Source: Pararge aegeria
Taxonomy: Eukaryota > Arthropoda > Insecta > Lepidoptera > Nymphalidae
NCBI RefSeq assembly: GCF_905163445.1
Contig: NC_053205.1
Coordinates: forward strand, 3,348,001 to 3,412,000
Reading direction: 5' to 3'
Length of the DNA: 64,000 nt
Position numbers and translations under genes: made by a program
Part shown: positions 10,301-18,891 of the stretch, piece by piece
Layout: the number at the start of each line of letters is the position of its first letter
Numbering within the stretch: the first letter of the stretch is position 1
Notes under the pieces: generated by a model
Databases searched by the model: none
Seen by the model: only the letters and a program-made list of their open reading frames with translations
What the model was told of the DNA's origin: nothing

Positions 10301-12149
10301 TAGTTTTGGGTGTGGGTTCGGTTCCCGACAGGGGATATTGGGGAATTAATAATTTCTCAATTTTCTCTAATCCCGGTCTTGTGGGAGGCTACGGCCGTGG
10401 CTAGTTACCACGACAAAGAATTGCTAAGCCATTTAGCGTTCCGGTACGATGTCGCGTAGAAACCGATTATGGGTGCGGGTTCAATGTAACTGGGTTAAAC
10501 ATTGTTACTAAATGTTTGGTGACAATGCTGTTGTACACAAAACTCTGAACTAAACGGTGCTGATAAGTTTAAAATAGTGCTTTCCTTCTTATACTGTACC
10601 GTCTGGAAAAGGATAGCATTAGTTACAACTTTTGATTAGTATAGCTTTATGTGACAGAGCTCGTCCAGGGAAGTACTCGCCTTGCTTATTTATGCCGCTA
10701 AACTGTGTTCCAGTCTGAACGGTAAGGTGCCGGTGTTATTACAGTCATATGAAACCTCACGTACCTGCAATGACCCCGGCATTTTGGAACAGTGACAGAC
10801 GGACTGACAGCGTATTCTAAGTAATAGAGTCCCTAAACGCTACAAAGCGCTAAAAAACGGTGTAACGGAGCCCCGCTTTAAATTTTGGTAACTGAACGCT
10901 AAAAAACAGTGGCGGAACACTCTTAAATGTGTTTAACGCCTTTGGTTGCCTGGAAGAGATCGCTATGTAGCGATAAGGCCGTCCAATTGTATACTTTTTG
11001 TTAAATTTTTATTTATAATTTTACTATATGTTTATGTGGTGGACAATAAAAGTGTATTCATTCATTCAATGGTGCCAGCAGCGTCCGTCTGTAACATTTT
11101 TCTTGACATACACGCTAACGCTGTTCCTTTCGCAGTAGCTTCCAGCCTGCTGCAGCGGTACAACGCAGTGATGGAGTTAGCGGAGGGCTCCGGCTCGGGC
11201 TCCGCTTCGGGCTCCGCCTCCGGCTCGGGCGAGTCTTCGCGTGACGAGCTCGAGCGCGACGAGGAGCCGCCGCGGCGACGCCCGCGACGGATGCGCACGC
11301 GACGACGGGTGGGTCACTCTCGATAACTAATTAAAGTCTCACTACTAGATACAGGCCTTCTATCTCATAGCAGAATGAGTTATTTATTATGTATTTATTT
11401 TACATCTTGTTAGTACGACAGGGCCACTTACATAAACTAGAAAGAACTACATAATTTATGGATAACTGTAAGACAAATTAATGAAAGATGACAATCAACA
11501 TTGTAAATATACAACAACATTATATATCATCCACCACGCTGCTCGAATACGGATTGGTGGGCTTAAATATGTTTTTCGAGGTACGTGGGCTAGCCTTTAA
11601 TTTACTAACACCGGGCTGATTCTGAGAGTAATTAACAGAGAAATTCTGGTCTAAAAACTCTTGCCTTTGGTCTCACCGACCCAGGAATCGAACGCAGGAC
11701 TGTATGCGCGGGATCTGTATTCAAATAACCTAACCAATATACCAACTACTATTGTGTATTTAATATTTTTCTGTTGCCCTAGTTATACGTGTACCGATTT
11801 GACCCTACATGCAAACACAGCTGATTTTGTGGCTGTCACTGCGTATTTTTTTATGAATAACAAAGTTCACCATACACGCTTTGTCTAATTTGGGATGATA
11901 TTTTTGACAGCTCACAAAAGGGATGAGGTTTCGTTTTCGATTCGACTATAGTTTATTCTTTCCATAGAAGTTACAGATCAGCCAGTATTTATATATATAT
12001 TTTATGTATAGATTTGTCTATTGCAAGAGTGTAACGGATGAACCGATTTTGATGAAGATTGTTTTGTATTACAGGCGGCGGAGAGGAGAAGTAGCGACAG
12101 CGACGCGGACATAGACTTCGACAATATAATAGAATTCGAGCTTGACTAA
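1228..12149 (+). CDS. DCAF1: DDB1- and CUL4-associated factor 1 (DCAF1/VprBP; Mahjong), C-terminal 397 codons in ten exons
   Basis: DCAF1 is the WD40 substrate receptor that docks on DDB1 in the nuclear CUL4 ubiquitin ligase; the Drosophila orthologue is Mahjong. Exons: 1228-1347, 2673-2764, 3349-3545, 3948-4045, 5844-5921, 8235-8355, 9053-9210, 10117-10198, 11136-11308, 12075-12149; all introns are GT-AG and every phase matches. Visible residues 1-290 hold the last WD40 blades: SSGDIRVFNLFTG, ASRDGCLLLAS, YVEFSKMSEERIIGTKG, ATFNPTDELVLS, DGVLWDVNTGKEIHKF, GVFHPNGLEV, EVWDLRTFHLLRTVPSLD, ATIDVKRNIYSL. Residues 280-373 are acidic, then a Gly/Ser tract and an Arg-rich stretch; the end is DFDNIIEFELD, resembling the acidic tail of the vertebrate protein. 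Oddities: the first of the two WDxR DDB1-contact motifs reads WDVN. The N-terminal part (Armadillo-like, chromo-like and LisH regions in the family) must lie left of the window. Identification is from recognised family motifs, without a database search. Confidence 0.93.
1410..1580 (+). repeat. dispersed repeat, probable LINE 3' end
   Basis: Carries GAGTCTACCGGTGATCCTAG and GCTGCGGTGGTTTCGAGGAC, a block I recognise as repetitive in butterfly genomes. Not repeated elsewhere in the window. Confidence 0.35.
1655..1902 (-). repeat. SINE-A, antisense
   Basis: Antisense tail (CTGCGACAATACACACATCG) through antisense B and A boxes, ending in CACTGCGCCACTCGGCC. Confidence 0.85.
1915..1952. repeat. T-rich low-complexity tract
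   Basis: Runs of T interrupted by single C's directly at the 5' end of the antisense SINE-A. Confidence 0.7.
2225..2575. mobile_element. inverted pair of LINE-C 3' ends
   Basis: 2225-2340 is an antisense LINE-C end and 2400-2575 a sense one. Both share the private variant AAGAAGGCCTACTTTATA and its reverse complement, so one probably arose from the other by local inverted duplication. Confidence 0.6.
2673..2764 (+). CDS. DCAF1: DCAF1 exon, WD40 blade (ASRDGCLLLAS...SALWNM)
   Basis: Acceptor TTTTCGCAG, donor GTGAGT; 92 nt, phase 0 to 2. Encodes ASRDGCLLLASSTTSW followed by LSALWNMKEFEQL, matching the PSRDGSLLLTS...LSALWGM segment of animal DCAF1. Confidence 0.92.
2990..3235. repeat. MITE-like element with palindromic ends
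   Basis: GGAACGAAGTTCCTTACGG near 3028 and GCCGAAGGAACTTCGTTCC near 3190 form inverted ends about 160 bp apart; no other copy in the window. Confidence 0.4.
3349..3545 (+). CDS. DCAF1: DCAF1 exon, WD40 blade (YVEFSK...ATFNPTDELVLS)
   Basis: Acceptor ATGACAG, donor GTAAGA; 197 nt, phase 2 to 1. Contains EEYVEFSKMSEERIIGTKG and RATFNPTDELVLS, two of the best-conserved blocks of the family. Confidence 0.95.
3948..4045 (+). CDS. DCAF1: DCAF1 exon with first DDB1-contact motif (WDVN variant)
   Basis: Acceptor TTTTCAG, donor GTATTT; 98 nt, phase 1 to 0. Encodes DGVLWDVNTGKEIHKFDKL and SGVFHPNGLEV. Human DCAF1 has WDVR at the equivalent point, so the arginine of WDxR is asparagine here. Confidence 0.95.
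4105..4690 (-). mobile_element. LINE 3' end with C-terminal ORF fragment
   Basis: The - strand ORF ends SFTVKAAMLWNELPDDIRRS then FKSRVRRHYLSL, the usual C-terminus of jockey/CR1-type reverse transcriptase proteins. It is followed by the GATCACTG/AAGGCCGCC 3' region. An (AT)n run at about 4266-4296 interrupts it. Confidence 0.65.
4789..5660. repeat. degenerate tandem array, 122-153-bp units
   Basis: TACGCGGTGACAACCAAAA or close variants recur at 4789, 4925, 5215, 5368, 5490 and 5612, with similar flanks (GGAATCAATGCTT; TGTTCAACAACTT). An isolated relative is at 3607 in the preceding intron. Confidence 0.8.
5844..5921 (+). CDS. DCAF1: DCAF1 exon with second DDB1-contact motif (WDLR)
   Basis: Acceptor ATCTCCAG, donor GTTAGG (GT but otherwise weak); 78 nt, phase 0/0. 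Encodes VISNTEVWDLRTFHLLRTV, with the canonical WDLR motif intact. Confidence 0.93.
5948..6412 (-). mobile_element. Helitron H1 (Lep1-like), full length
   Basis: - strand: starts TCCTACTAATATTATAAATG, contains ACGCTTTCACGCAAAGACTA and ends CGACGAAGTCGCGGGCAACAG + CTAG type 3' end, flanked by A/T. Confidence 0.8.
6485..6560 (-). repeat. LINE 3' end, antisense
   Basis: GGCGGTCTTATCGCTAAAGC and GATCTCTTCGAGACAACCTT are the antisense of the GCGATAAGGCCGCC block also seen at 4180, 10960, 46520 and 56770. Confidence 0.5.
7072..7232 (-). mobile_element. RTE-type LINE C-terminal fragment
   Basis: - strand reading frame with KRSVGRPPTRWTDDIKRVAG and AAQDRGFWNSLRKTYVQQW, the typical end of RTE-class endonuclease/reverse transcriptase ORFs. 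Ends abruptly at MITE M1. Confidence 0.7.
7236..8098 (+). mobile_element. MITE M1 interrupted by a LINE
   Basis: Terminal inverted repeats TATACAACGTG / CACGTTGTATA. Sequence from 7236 to about 7475 and from about 7928 to 8098 aligns with the uninterrupted copy at 9690-10040. The middle is a LINE. Confidence 0.75.
7476..7926 (+). mobile_element. LINE C-terminal ORF fragment with poly(A), inside M1
   Basis: Open frame (about 118 codons) with GHRRDVSSLCVFYRLYNGEC, RTCKLWNNLPSDVFPQKYNL and FKGRINKFLKSL, a non-LTR retrotransposon C-terminus. Ends with GGCGGCGGTGATCACTTACC and an A run. Confidence 0.75.
8235..8355 (+). CDS. DCAF1: DCAF1 exon, late WD40 region
   Basis: Acceptor GTCGTAG, donor GTGAGC; 121 nt, phase 0 to 1. 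Encodes VIFNPTCSALYAVCSDQ, then an acidic loop (DSEEERSQFD in part) and SFKTLDPYDYSSI. The matching region of the vertebrate protein reads VVFNHTG...SSFRTFNATDY. Confidence 0.88.
8380..8595 (-). mobile_element. LINE-C 3' end
   Basis: Antisense ATTCATTTATTTCAAGTAGG, CACCGGTCCGGAAGGCAGAT, GAAGCCGGCAAGAAACTCAG. Confidence 0.75.
8600..9010. repeat. degenerate minisatellite, roughly 30-bp unit
   Basis: At least twelve variants of TGACCAATAAACCGACCGTGA separated by short spacers (CTCGTATACT, CTTGTGTACT, CTCACAAAGC) fill most of the DCAF1 intron before the last WD40 exon. Confidence 0.8.
9053..9210 (+). CDS. DCAF1: DCAF1 exon, last WD40 blade (ATIDVKRNIY)
   Basis: Acceptor TTCCGCAG, donor GTGAGT; 158 nt, phase 1 to 0. 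Encodes ATIDVKRNIYSLSVSRYG, then VENMGDFEQVQESCVKLYDVG, which closes the propeller, and RKRDHDDDA, which opens the acidic tail. Confidence 0.93.
9379..9640 (-). mobile_element. LINE-B 3' end with (GTCAAA)n
   Basis: Antisense: GTCAAAGTCAAAGTCAAA, CTTTATTCAAATAGGCACAT, CGCGCCCTGGTCTAAGAAGA. Confidence 0.8.
9690..10040 (+). mobile_element. MITE M1, uninterrupted copy
   Basis: Starts ACAACGTGTAACCGAATTTA and carries GTGTTTACTCATGACAACCC and AATGTACCTCTAAAGCCT like the copy at 7236. The right terminus is degenerate. It lacks the LINE found in the other copy. Confidence 0.7.
10117..10198 (+). CDS. DCAF1: DCAF1 exon, acidic tail
   Basis: Acceptor CATTACAG, donor GTGAGT; 82 nt, phase 0 to 1. All Asp/Glu/Ser/Gly (DEEDEEELAAGSDNDDGSDS...). 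In other animals this acidic region binds partners such as Merlin; that role is family knowledge, not visible here. Confidence 0.88.
10255..10560 (+). repeat. SINE-D
   Basis: Head with GGTTTAGCGGTGAGCG and GTGGGTTCGGTTCCCGACAG, body with GGCTACGGCCGTGGCTAGTT and CGATGTCGCGTAGAAACCGA. Confidence 0.7.
10640..11070 (+). repeat. two adjoining repeat fragments
   Basis: 10640-10790 matches the block at 62110-62290 (CTTATTTATGCCGCTAA, GTGCCGGTGTTATTACAG). 10940-11070 is a LINE 3' end (GATCGCTATGTAGCGATAAG ... GTGGACAATAAAAGTG). Confidence 0.5.
11136..11308 (+). CDS. DCAF1: DCAF1 exon with Gly/Ser tract and Arg-rich segment
   Basis: Starts at a tandem CAGTAG acceptor (11136 or 11139, both in frame). 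Donor GTGGGT; 173 nt, phase 1 to 0. Encodes LLQRYNAVMELAEG, a GSGSASGSASGSGESS tract from GGCTCC-type repeats, then ELERDEEPPRRRPRRMRTRRR. GC content is far above the surrounding introns. A basic block inside the otherwise acidic tail is unusual for the vertebrate proteins I know. Confidence 0.85.
11560..11770 (-). repeat. tRNA-like SINE fragment, antisense
   Basis: Antisense B box (GACCCAGGAATCGAACGCAG) and antisense A box-like ACCTAACCAATATACCAACT, different from SINE-A/C/D. Confidence 0.45.
12075..12149 (+). CDS. DCAF1: DCAF1 terminal coding exon and stop
   Basis: Acceptor TATTACAG; 25 codons ending in TAA at 12147-12149. Encodes AAERRSSDSDADIDF then DNIIEFELD. The acidic-hydrophobic end resembles the DDIILSLNE end of vertebrate DCAF1. 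Confidence 0.9.
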   Translation, partial: AAERRSSDSDADIDFDNIIEFELD

Positions 12150-12191
12150 CGAAAACACACACACACACAGATAATACGCAATATAAATATA

Positions 12192-12201
12192 AATAAATAA
12201 A
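12192..12201 (+). terminator. DCAF1 polyadenylation signal
   Basis: Two overlapping AATAAA hexamers lie about 43 nt after the DCAF1 stop, followed by a T-rich stretch (TACTTTGTTTTATT) at about 12220. They imply a very short 3' UTR. Confidence 0.6.
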
Positions 12202-12304
12202 TGGTTTCGAAGCGTACACCTACTTTGTTTTATTAAAGTTTTATAACTTGGTCTTATAATGTTTACAGTCTTTTAATTACTATTTATTGTAAAGTTATTA
12301 AAAA

Positions 12305-12740
12305 AAGAAGCGGTGATAGCCCAGCGGGCAGGACTTTGCCTTCGCTATCAGGGGCCGAGTTCGAATCCCAGCACGCGCTTCTAACTTTTCAAGGTTATGT
12401 GTGTTTTAAGCGATTACAATATCACTTGCTCGAACGGTGAACAAAGAACGTCGAGAGAGAAAAACCATTCAGACGGCCGATCGGCGCAGTGGGCAGCGAC
12501 CCTGCTTTCTGAGTCCACGTGAGTGGGTTCGATCCCCACAACTGGAAAATGACAGTTTCTTGGTGCTTGTTATAAGTATTTGTGTATATTCATCAGTCAT
12601 CTCAGTACCCATAACACAAGCTACGCTTACTTTGGGACTAGATGGCGATGTGTGTATTGTCGTAGTATATTTATTTAGTTATTATTGTGGAAGGAGACCC
12701 GTGCATTGTAGTGGGCCGATAACGGGTTGATATGATGATG
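12305..12740 (+). repeat. SINE-C head, SINE-A, SINE-C tail stack
   Basis: 12309-12420 is a SINE-C head (GGTGATAGCCCAGCGGGCAG ... GAGTTCGAATCCCAGCACGC). 12471-12675 is a SINE-A. 12680-12738 is the SINE-C tail (GAGACCCGTGCATTGTAGTG, GGCCGATAACGGGTTGATAT). Confidence 0.75.
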
Positions 12741-12789
12741 AATTTTCAAAAATACAAAATGAAAAGTTCGATAAAATAAATAAAAACTT

Positions 12790-12895
12790 GTCTGGTGATG
12801 GCAGATTAGAATACAGTTATGTCACCACCACTTCCCGCGGGTTTCGTACGAGGCGACTAAGGATAACGGATACGTGGTGATTATGGTGAAGTGTT
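12790..12895 (+). repeat. dispersed repeat fragment (CGTACGAGGCGACTAAGGAT)
   Basis: Sequence block that I recognise as repetitive in Lepidoptera; a single copy here. Confidence 0.35.
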
Positions 12896-13309
12896 TTTTT
12901 TTTTTAAACAATTTTAAATAAACTTAAACAAGCATAGACAACATAGAATTTATCAGTCAAGCTTTTTGTACAACAATCCATCTTTGTTACTGTGTTCCGA
13001 TCTGCAGCGCGCGGTTGCCGGTGTAACAGGCGGTCGGGCAAATAAATGAAAATTCGATTCCTTTTCCTCATAAATGCATTTTATTCATTCATCCATATCA
13101 TAAATAATATGTTTACAATATCACAATTTGTTTGATTAACGGTCGCCGAATTTTTTTTTTTTAGTTTTAATAATTACATACAATTATATTATATAATACA
13201 ATATCATTATAGGTTCCAGCACATAAGAAAAAAAAAGTAAAGCCTTCAATTAAAAAACACAACAATTGAAAATAAATGTGCTAGAACATTTCCTCGCATT
13301 TTCTTAAAT

Positions 13310-13400
13310 ATCGGATAGAATAAGGCGTTACTTTGCGGAATTCCATCATATACATTGAATATAAAGCTCAATTTGCTCATACCAGGCATATCTGCACGGT
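13310..13400. repeat. MITE M2 terminal fragment
   Basis: GGCGTTACTTTGCGGAATTCC followed by ATATAAAGCTCAATTTGCTC, the M2 left end. Confidence 0.5.
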
Positions 13401-13449
13401 GAAATTTTAATTTCATTTATCTGTAACATTGCTGCGCAGTATTGTCACT

Positions 13450-13872
13450 AGATTATGGAGGGTAGAGGTAAGGAGAATCATCTTATATGGGAGAAAAGTT
13501 GAAAAAGTGTCCAGTGTATGCGCTAAATAACAGTTCAAAAATCCTCCACAATGGCGCTGGTGGATGCACAGGGTATGAATGTAGCAATCGTAGATGAATT
13601 GAAGTATGCCGAGTTAAAAAATTTAATGTCATTATCGACTAAAGTAGTTAATTATTGAGAATTTCAACAACTTACGTTGTACAAAATATTGTGGTAAATA
13701 TAACCTTCCTTGTTTATTTTTCAAGCCTACTCTAACAATATTTATATTTGGCGCTTCTTTTAAGAGTTACCCTGATGCAAATGTGGCGCCATCCTAATTT
13801 AATACATTTTGACGACACTTTTTCATATACACAGATGACTCTCCTTACCTCTACCCTCCATACACTAGATGG
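13450..13872. mobile_element. MITE with roughly 50-bp imperfect terminal inverted repeats
   Basis: Left end GGAGGGTAGAGGTAAGGAGA ... GAAAAAGTGTC; right end GACACTTTTTCATATA ... TCTCCTTACCTCTACCCTCC. No coding capacity. Confidence 0.65.
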
Positions 13873-14213
13873 CGCTCATTCAATCGAATTTGTATTAGTT
13901 AACTTCCAAGCGATCGAGAATTTTCTTTTTAGTCTCTGCGTTATAATATAATAGAATTACTACAACCATAGAATTAAGAATATACAGAAACCGTGTATAC
14001 GACTAATATTGTTTTGGACACAATGCACTTCATACGATAAAGGCTGAATGAGTTCTGTATGTTTTTAATGCTATGACTCTCAACACATCATATCCCCCAA
14101 TCTCAACTTCCAAAGAGCTTGTAAATTTTTCTTACCAACTTTAAAATACAAATAATTCAATTACTTTTGTCTCGAAAGTATAATAAAAAAAAAAACAGAT
14201 CTTTAATATAATA

Positions 14214-14560
14214 CTAGCGGTCCCTCGCGACATCGTCCACGTATAAATCAACCTTAAAAGATATATGCTACCACAGACTTTTCTTAGAACCTTTAAAACT
14301 TTGTCATACATGATTTTATCGAAACTAACCGTTTACGCAGCGCACACAGCGGAAGCTTTCAAAAGGAAAAAACCCCGATTTAAAAACATTCTTCATTGGT
14401 GCTATTCTCCTATCGGTCTTACAATGTGCTATATATATAAACCCTTCTCGATAAATCGGCTATCCAACACTAAAATATTTGTTCAAATCGGACCAGTAGT
14501 TCCTGAGATCATCCAGTTCAAGTAATGAAACAAACTATTCATCTTTATATATTAGTATAA
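14214..14560 (-). mobile_element. Helitron-like H4
   Basis: - strand 3' end GATGTCGCGAGGGACCGCTAG between A and T. Internal text resembles other short Helitrons (GAACTGGATGATCTCAGGAA). 5' end near GTATTATACTAATATAT. Confidence 0.5.
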
Positions 14561-16555
14561 TACATAAAGCTGAATTTTAATACAATAATTAATGTTTTAT
14601 TTCCTATTTTTTAAACAAACGTTACACTGAAAAGGTACCAACAATCAACTATGATAAGTTTATGTATAAAGAAAGTACCTACATGTGATTACAAATATTT
14701 TTTTAAATTATAAAACGGGTACTTGGTCTTCGAGGTACAAAAAAAAATACCAATAATTAATATTACGCCACAGAATAAAGAACATGCAGAAACCGTGTAC
14801 ACAACTAATATTGGAGCATCAAAAACCACTCCACTTTAGTACAGTTTCGAACAGGCAAGTTAGTAACTAGACTCCATTTAGCAATGAAAAACATAAATGT
14901 TATTTGGATTACGAGGTTTTAAAAAAAAAAATTCGTTTGCAGCAATGGGATGCTTTAGCGTTGGTCGCCATTTTAGTATCAACTTCATACAGCTTGCTTT
15001 TTTTCGCGTAGTCTACTTTTTTAACATGTCTGATTATAAAAATCTTTTCATATTTTTTAGTATAAAGTTTGTTTCAAAAATAGAAGATAAACATAATATG
15101 TATTGTTATTAATAAAAATTAATAAAACAAAAAGATATTCTTTAAGAATGTATGCTTTTATTACTTTTTTATAATTTCAAAACGAATTTGCACTAAAAAG
15201 TAATTGAAAGCCTGTTTTCACAATAAGAAATGTAAGACAAAATGAAGTTGTATAAACTCTACCTCTACTTTCCTTATTCATTCCTAAGCGTCAAAGAACT
15301 ATTCATATATACACTCTATTATTGTCACTAATTTGATATTTCGGCTTACAAATGCCTTATATTACTTATTTAATACGTGAACTTTATTTTTTATCGTACA
15401 AATTTGAACTAATTAATAAAAAAATAATTAAGAAAATTATATTAATAGTTTGGTGTATAAGAGGTATCCTTTGAGATTGTCAGCGGGGCGGTGCGACCTT
15501 GTGAATTCAATCAATTGCGGTTGTTTCATGCAACAGAAATATAGCCGAGTAGCACACAATTAAGAACATAAATACCCCCTTCAGATTCAGTCATTATTGC
15601 ATTGTGTCAAAAAAAAGTGATAAACGCGCGGCGCACGCCCAGAACATTAGAGGTAAAATAATTACTGTCGGCTGCTAAATGGAATGAAGTGACCTGTTTG
15701 AGAAACACTACTAAAGTGGAGTGATATTTTATGTTTCAATATTAATCGTGTACACGGATTCTGTACGTTCACTTTTCTGTACCGAATAGATACTTAATTT
15801 GTTCTACAACTATTTTTCTTCTGATCAGAAACTATTTTTTACATATTATGTAGTCAACGTCAACTGAATGGTGGAAGGGGTTTCTGGGGGCGTAGGAGTA
15901 TAACTTTAATTATTTTGAGTATTTCCCAGTGATTTTTTTTCGTTTCGAAAACGACAGCCACTTTTTTTAGCTATATTGATTTATTCAGCTGATCAACTTA
16001 CCTATTTGAATTTAATGCTGTACGGCGCGATTGCATATAATTGAATTGATATCACCGCCGCAACGCGCCGATGACACTCGATATAGGATGCCTCTTAACA
16101 CGATTATTTTCTTTCTTTTTTAATAATGAATAGAAGACATTGGACAGATTAACTGTTGTACGATAAAAAAAAAAGTCCTAGATACATTCCGTATTTTCTT
16201 ACCCATCCTTGTAAAAAAACTTTTCTTTTGCATTTTCGTGAAATTATTGTTTAGAAAAAATACAAAAAAAAAAGAGTATAAAAACATACCTACCTGCATA
16301 CATATAAACTTAAAAAAATATTTTGTTAGTTTTTTTAAAGACTAGATTTTTAGTGATTACACCAAAATGTGACGGAAATTGGTTAAATTTATAAGACGGG
16401 TCAGAAAAAATGGAGTTACACTCAAATTCGTTACAATGTACTTAATATTAACACAGACTAAAATAAAAAGGCTGACAGACAATGGGGTCACATTTCTGTG
16501 ACGTCAATTTTGGCGCTTTACGTTTCTTTGATGACTTTATTATACATTGTAAACA
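14561..16555. other. intergenic DNA, mostly unique-looking, with repeat traces
   Basis: No ORF with recognisable protein similarity. 14780-14880 repeats part of 13970-14030 (CAGAAACCGTGTAYACRACTAATATTG type). 15510-15760 shares blocks with 35880-35985, 51700-51840 and 52510-52560 (CATTATTGCATTGTGTC; GAGAAACACTACTAAAGTGGAG). Confidence 0.5.
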
Positions 16556-16862
16556 GGATGCCTAATATTGCATAGAAGCAGACTTTTACGTTACTTTGCG
16601 GAAATCCACGATATATTATGAAAATAAAGCTTAGTTTGCAGGAGCAGGAGAATATGTATGGTGTGATTTATAATTTCTTCAATCCTTATACTCCACACCA
16701 AAGTCACCAAACAGATCTTCGGCCATTTACCCTCTACGCACGTTTCGCTCCGAAACCAGAGCATCTTCAGGAGATTTTGACTTTACAGTGAATTATTGTT
16801 AAGTAACTAAAGATTTCCAAGGTGTATAGCAAATTAAGCTTAATTTTCATAATACATATAAG
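16555..16862. mobile_element. MITE M2 copy
   Basis: Foldback element: TTACTTTGCGGAAATCCACG ... internal CGAAACCAGAGCATCTTCAG ... TAAGCTTAATTTTCATAATA. Confidence 0.65.
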
Positions 16863-16937
16863 GATGGCTAATGTGCGATTTTCTACTGTTTAGATGTTTT
16901 TTTTTCTTTGAACAAATTCACATCCATTTATTGAATA

Positions 16938-17375
16938 CTAGCTGTTGCCCGCGACTTCGTCTGCGTTTGATTTTGTTTTTTGATGTGGCGCTCAATTTAG
17001 TGGTAGTTCTAAAAAAAAATTAAGTATTCAGTGCTAAGCCTTAAATGAGGAGTTCTGTCCTCTATATCCAACCACATTCATCAGATCCACACAAAGATTG
17101 GGCAAAAGTAAACACATATTACAACCTCTATAGTACAAAAATAATTATTTAAATCGGTTATATTTTGTCGGAGTTATGGTGTAAAATCGTCAAACACTTT
17201 TATCCCCTCTCCCAAAGAAACTGAGCTTAATGTCGGAATAAAAAGTATCCAATCTTACTTCTAACACTTCCAAGAATATGTGTACAAAGTTTCATGAGGA
17301 TCGGTTTAGTAGTTTTGCGTGAAAGCGTAACAAACAAACTTACATTGACATTTATAATACTAGTAAGTATAGGGA
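16938..17375 (-). mobile_element. Helitron H1 (Lep1-like)
   Basis: - strand 3' end GACGAAGTCGCGGGCAACAG then CTAG; 5' side with ACTAGTATTATAAATGTC and ACGCTTTCACGCAAAACTAC. Confidence 0.8.
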
Positions 17376-17384
17376 TAGGGATGT

Positions 17385-17690
17385 TTAAATACAACAAGAG
17401 TAGCCCAGACCGATTTCGGCCAAGGTGGTCAATCTCCAGAGATATTTGTCCAACTGCGCGGGAGTTAGCGTTAGTGAACAAGTGTGTGGGCAAACGCACG
17501 TGCTCTCTCCAAGCGCAACGCCGACAGTTTAACGTGCCGTCCGAGGCACGTGGGCGAATCACCGCCAATCTCCGATCTCCGGAAAAAGCCAATATTAATA
17601 ATAGAACTCACCCGGTGATCAAACCCAGGGCTTTGTAACCTGCAGTCGAATATGATGACCACTATACCAACGAGGAAGTTTAAATGAATT
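17385..17690 (-). repeat. tRNA-Asp-like SINE, antisense
   Basis: On the - strand the head reads TTGGTATAGTGGTCATCA (A box) and GCCCTGGGTTTGATCACCGG (B box), followed by about 230 bp of body. No second copy in the window. Confidence 0.5.
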
Positions 17691-17759
17691 GTTAAGCTCG
17701 CTGGATAACAGTCGTATATCTTGCGAATGATGGTTTAGTGTTAGCTCACGCTGCTTGCA

Positions 17760-17793
17760 CCATTTAATAAACCTCGCCAGGTTTATTAAATGG
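17760..17793. repeat. perfect 15-bp hairpin, 4-nt loop
   Basis: CCATTTAATAAACCT - CGCC - AGGTTTATTAAATGG. Confidence 0.9.
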
Positions 17794-18890
17794 AGACAAC
17801 ATTATTTATTCCAAGCAATTGCTGTTGTTTTTTAATCACGCGAATTACCAAAAGGAGAAGTTTATCCACGTTTAATAACACATATATTATTTGGATATTA
17901 TTTCCACTTGTGCGCCAGTGCTCTGAGAGTTGATAAAGCTGTGGGGGAAGATACATTTTTATCCTTTCCCCGGGGAGGTAATTGTCTCCTGCCCAATTCT
18001 AGTCGCGCAGAATGTGTATGGAATCATAGCATTGCCATCTAGTGACAAATGACAATAGGTACTATACCAGAATTGTAACTGAACGCGTATCTAAGGTATA
18101 AAATCTCACACTAGACACATTTTTTCAGATTTCCATAAGAAGTTTTTAAATATAGAGTCGCCACAACGCCAAAGCAAAACCTTAAGCACCTAGCTTTAGA
18201 GTTGCAAATTGTGTATTGTGTTTTTGATGTTACAAGAAACGCTTGGTTTGACGTTGGAATTTGAGCTTTAAAACTAAGTACGTAAATTCCATTTTGGTTT
18301 GATGTTATAGAGTATCTTTACTCGAAACAGTTTTCTCCCTGTGTCCACTAAAGCTGCCCGATTCACTAACTTTTCTAACAGTTGCTAAGAGGTGGCCACT
18401 TGTTATTCCCATACAAAATATCCGATGACAACTGCCGTAAGTTTGACATTAGAATTGTGTGTCTGTGGTCGAACAATAAAATTTTATTTATAATAGTCTA
18501 GAGAGATTATAAGATTTTAGTTAGGTTTCAAAGAAAATTTTAAATATTTTTATAATAAATACATAAAAAGAAAAATTAAGTGAAAATATAATTAAAAAGC
18601 GTTAATTAATATTCGCCACTAAATAATCGAGTCTACCTATGGAAATTGCATTGGTTCTTTTACAATTAATAATTAAGAATAAAAAACTGAATTACAGAAT
18701 TTGCGACTGTATTACGAGTGGCATTACGTAAATTTTGCTTTAACTTTAGTGTTTCGATGGGTGTGAACATTTATTGAAAGCCATACAAAAAATAACTTAA
18801 TCCATAAAAAAACAACTACCTTTATTATAATGTGTATATGTTATTATTTTAATTTAATAAATATTTACAATATTTACAATTCGTAATTTC
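17794..18890. other. intergenic DNA without recognised content
   Basis: AT-rich, no convincing ORF, no repeat family recognised apart from low-complexity stretches. Confidence 0.5.
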
Positions 18891-18891
18891 A

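Noticed and set aside
11062..11298. Antisense frame with Arg/Ser/Glu-rich low complexity
   Set aside because: Exact shadow of the GC-rich DCAF1 exon on the + strand.
17227..17640. Overlapping open frames of about 115-120 codons on both strands
   Set aside because: They run through a Lep1-type Helitron end and a tRNA-Asp-like SINE; no protein similarity.
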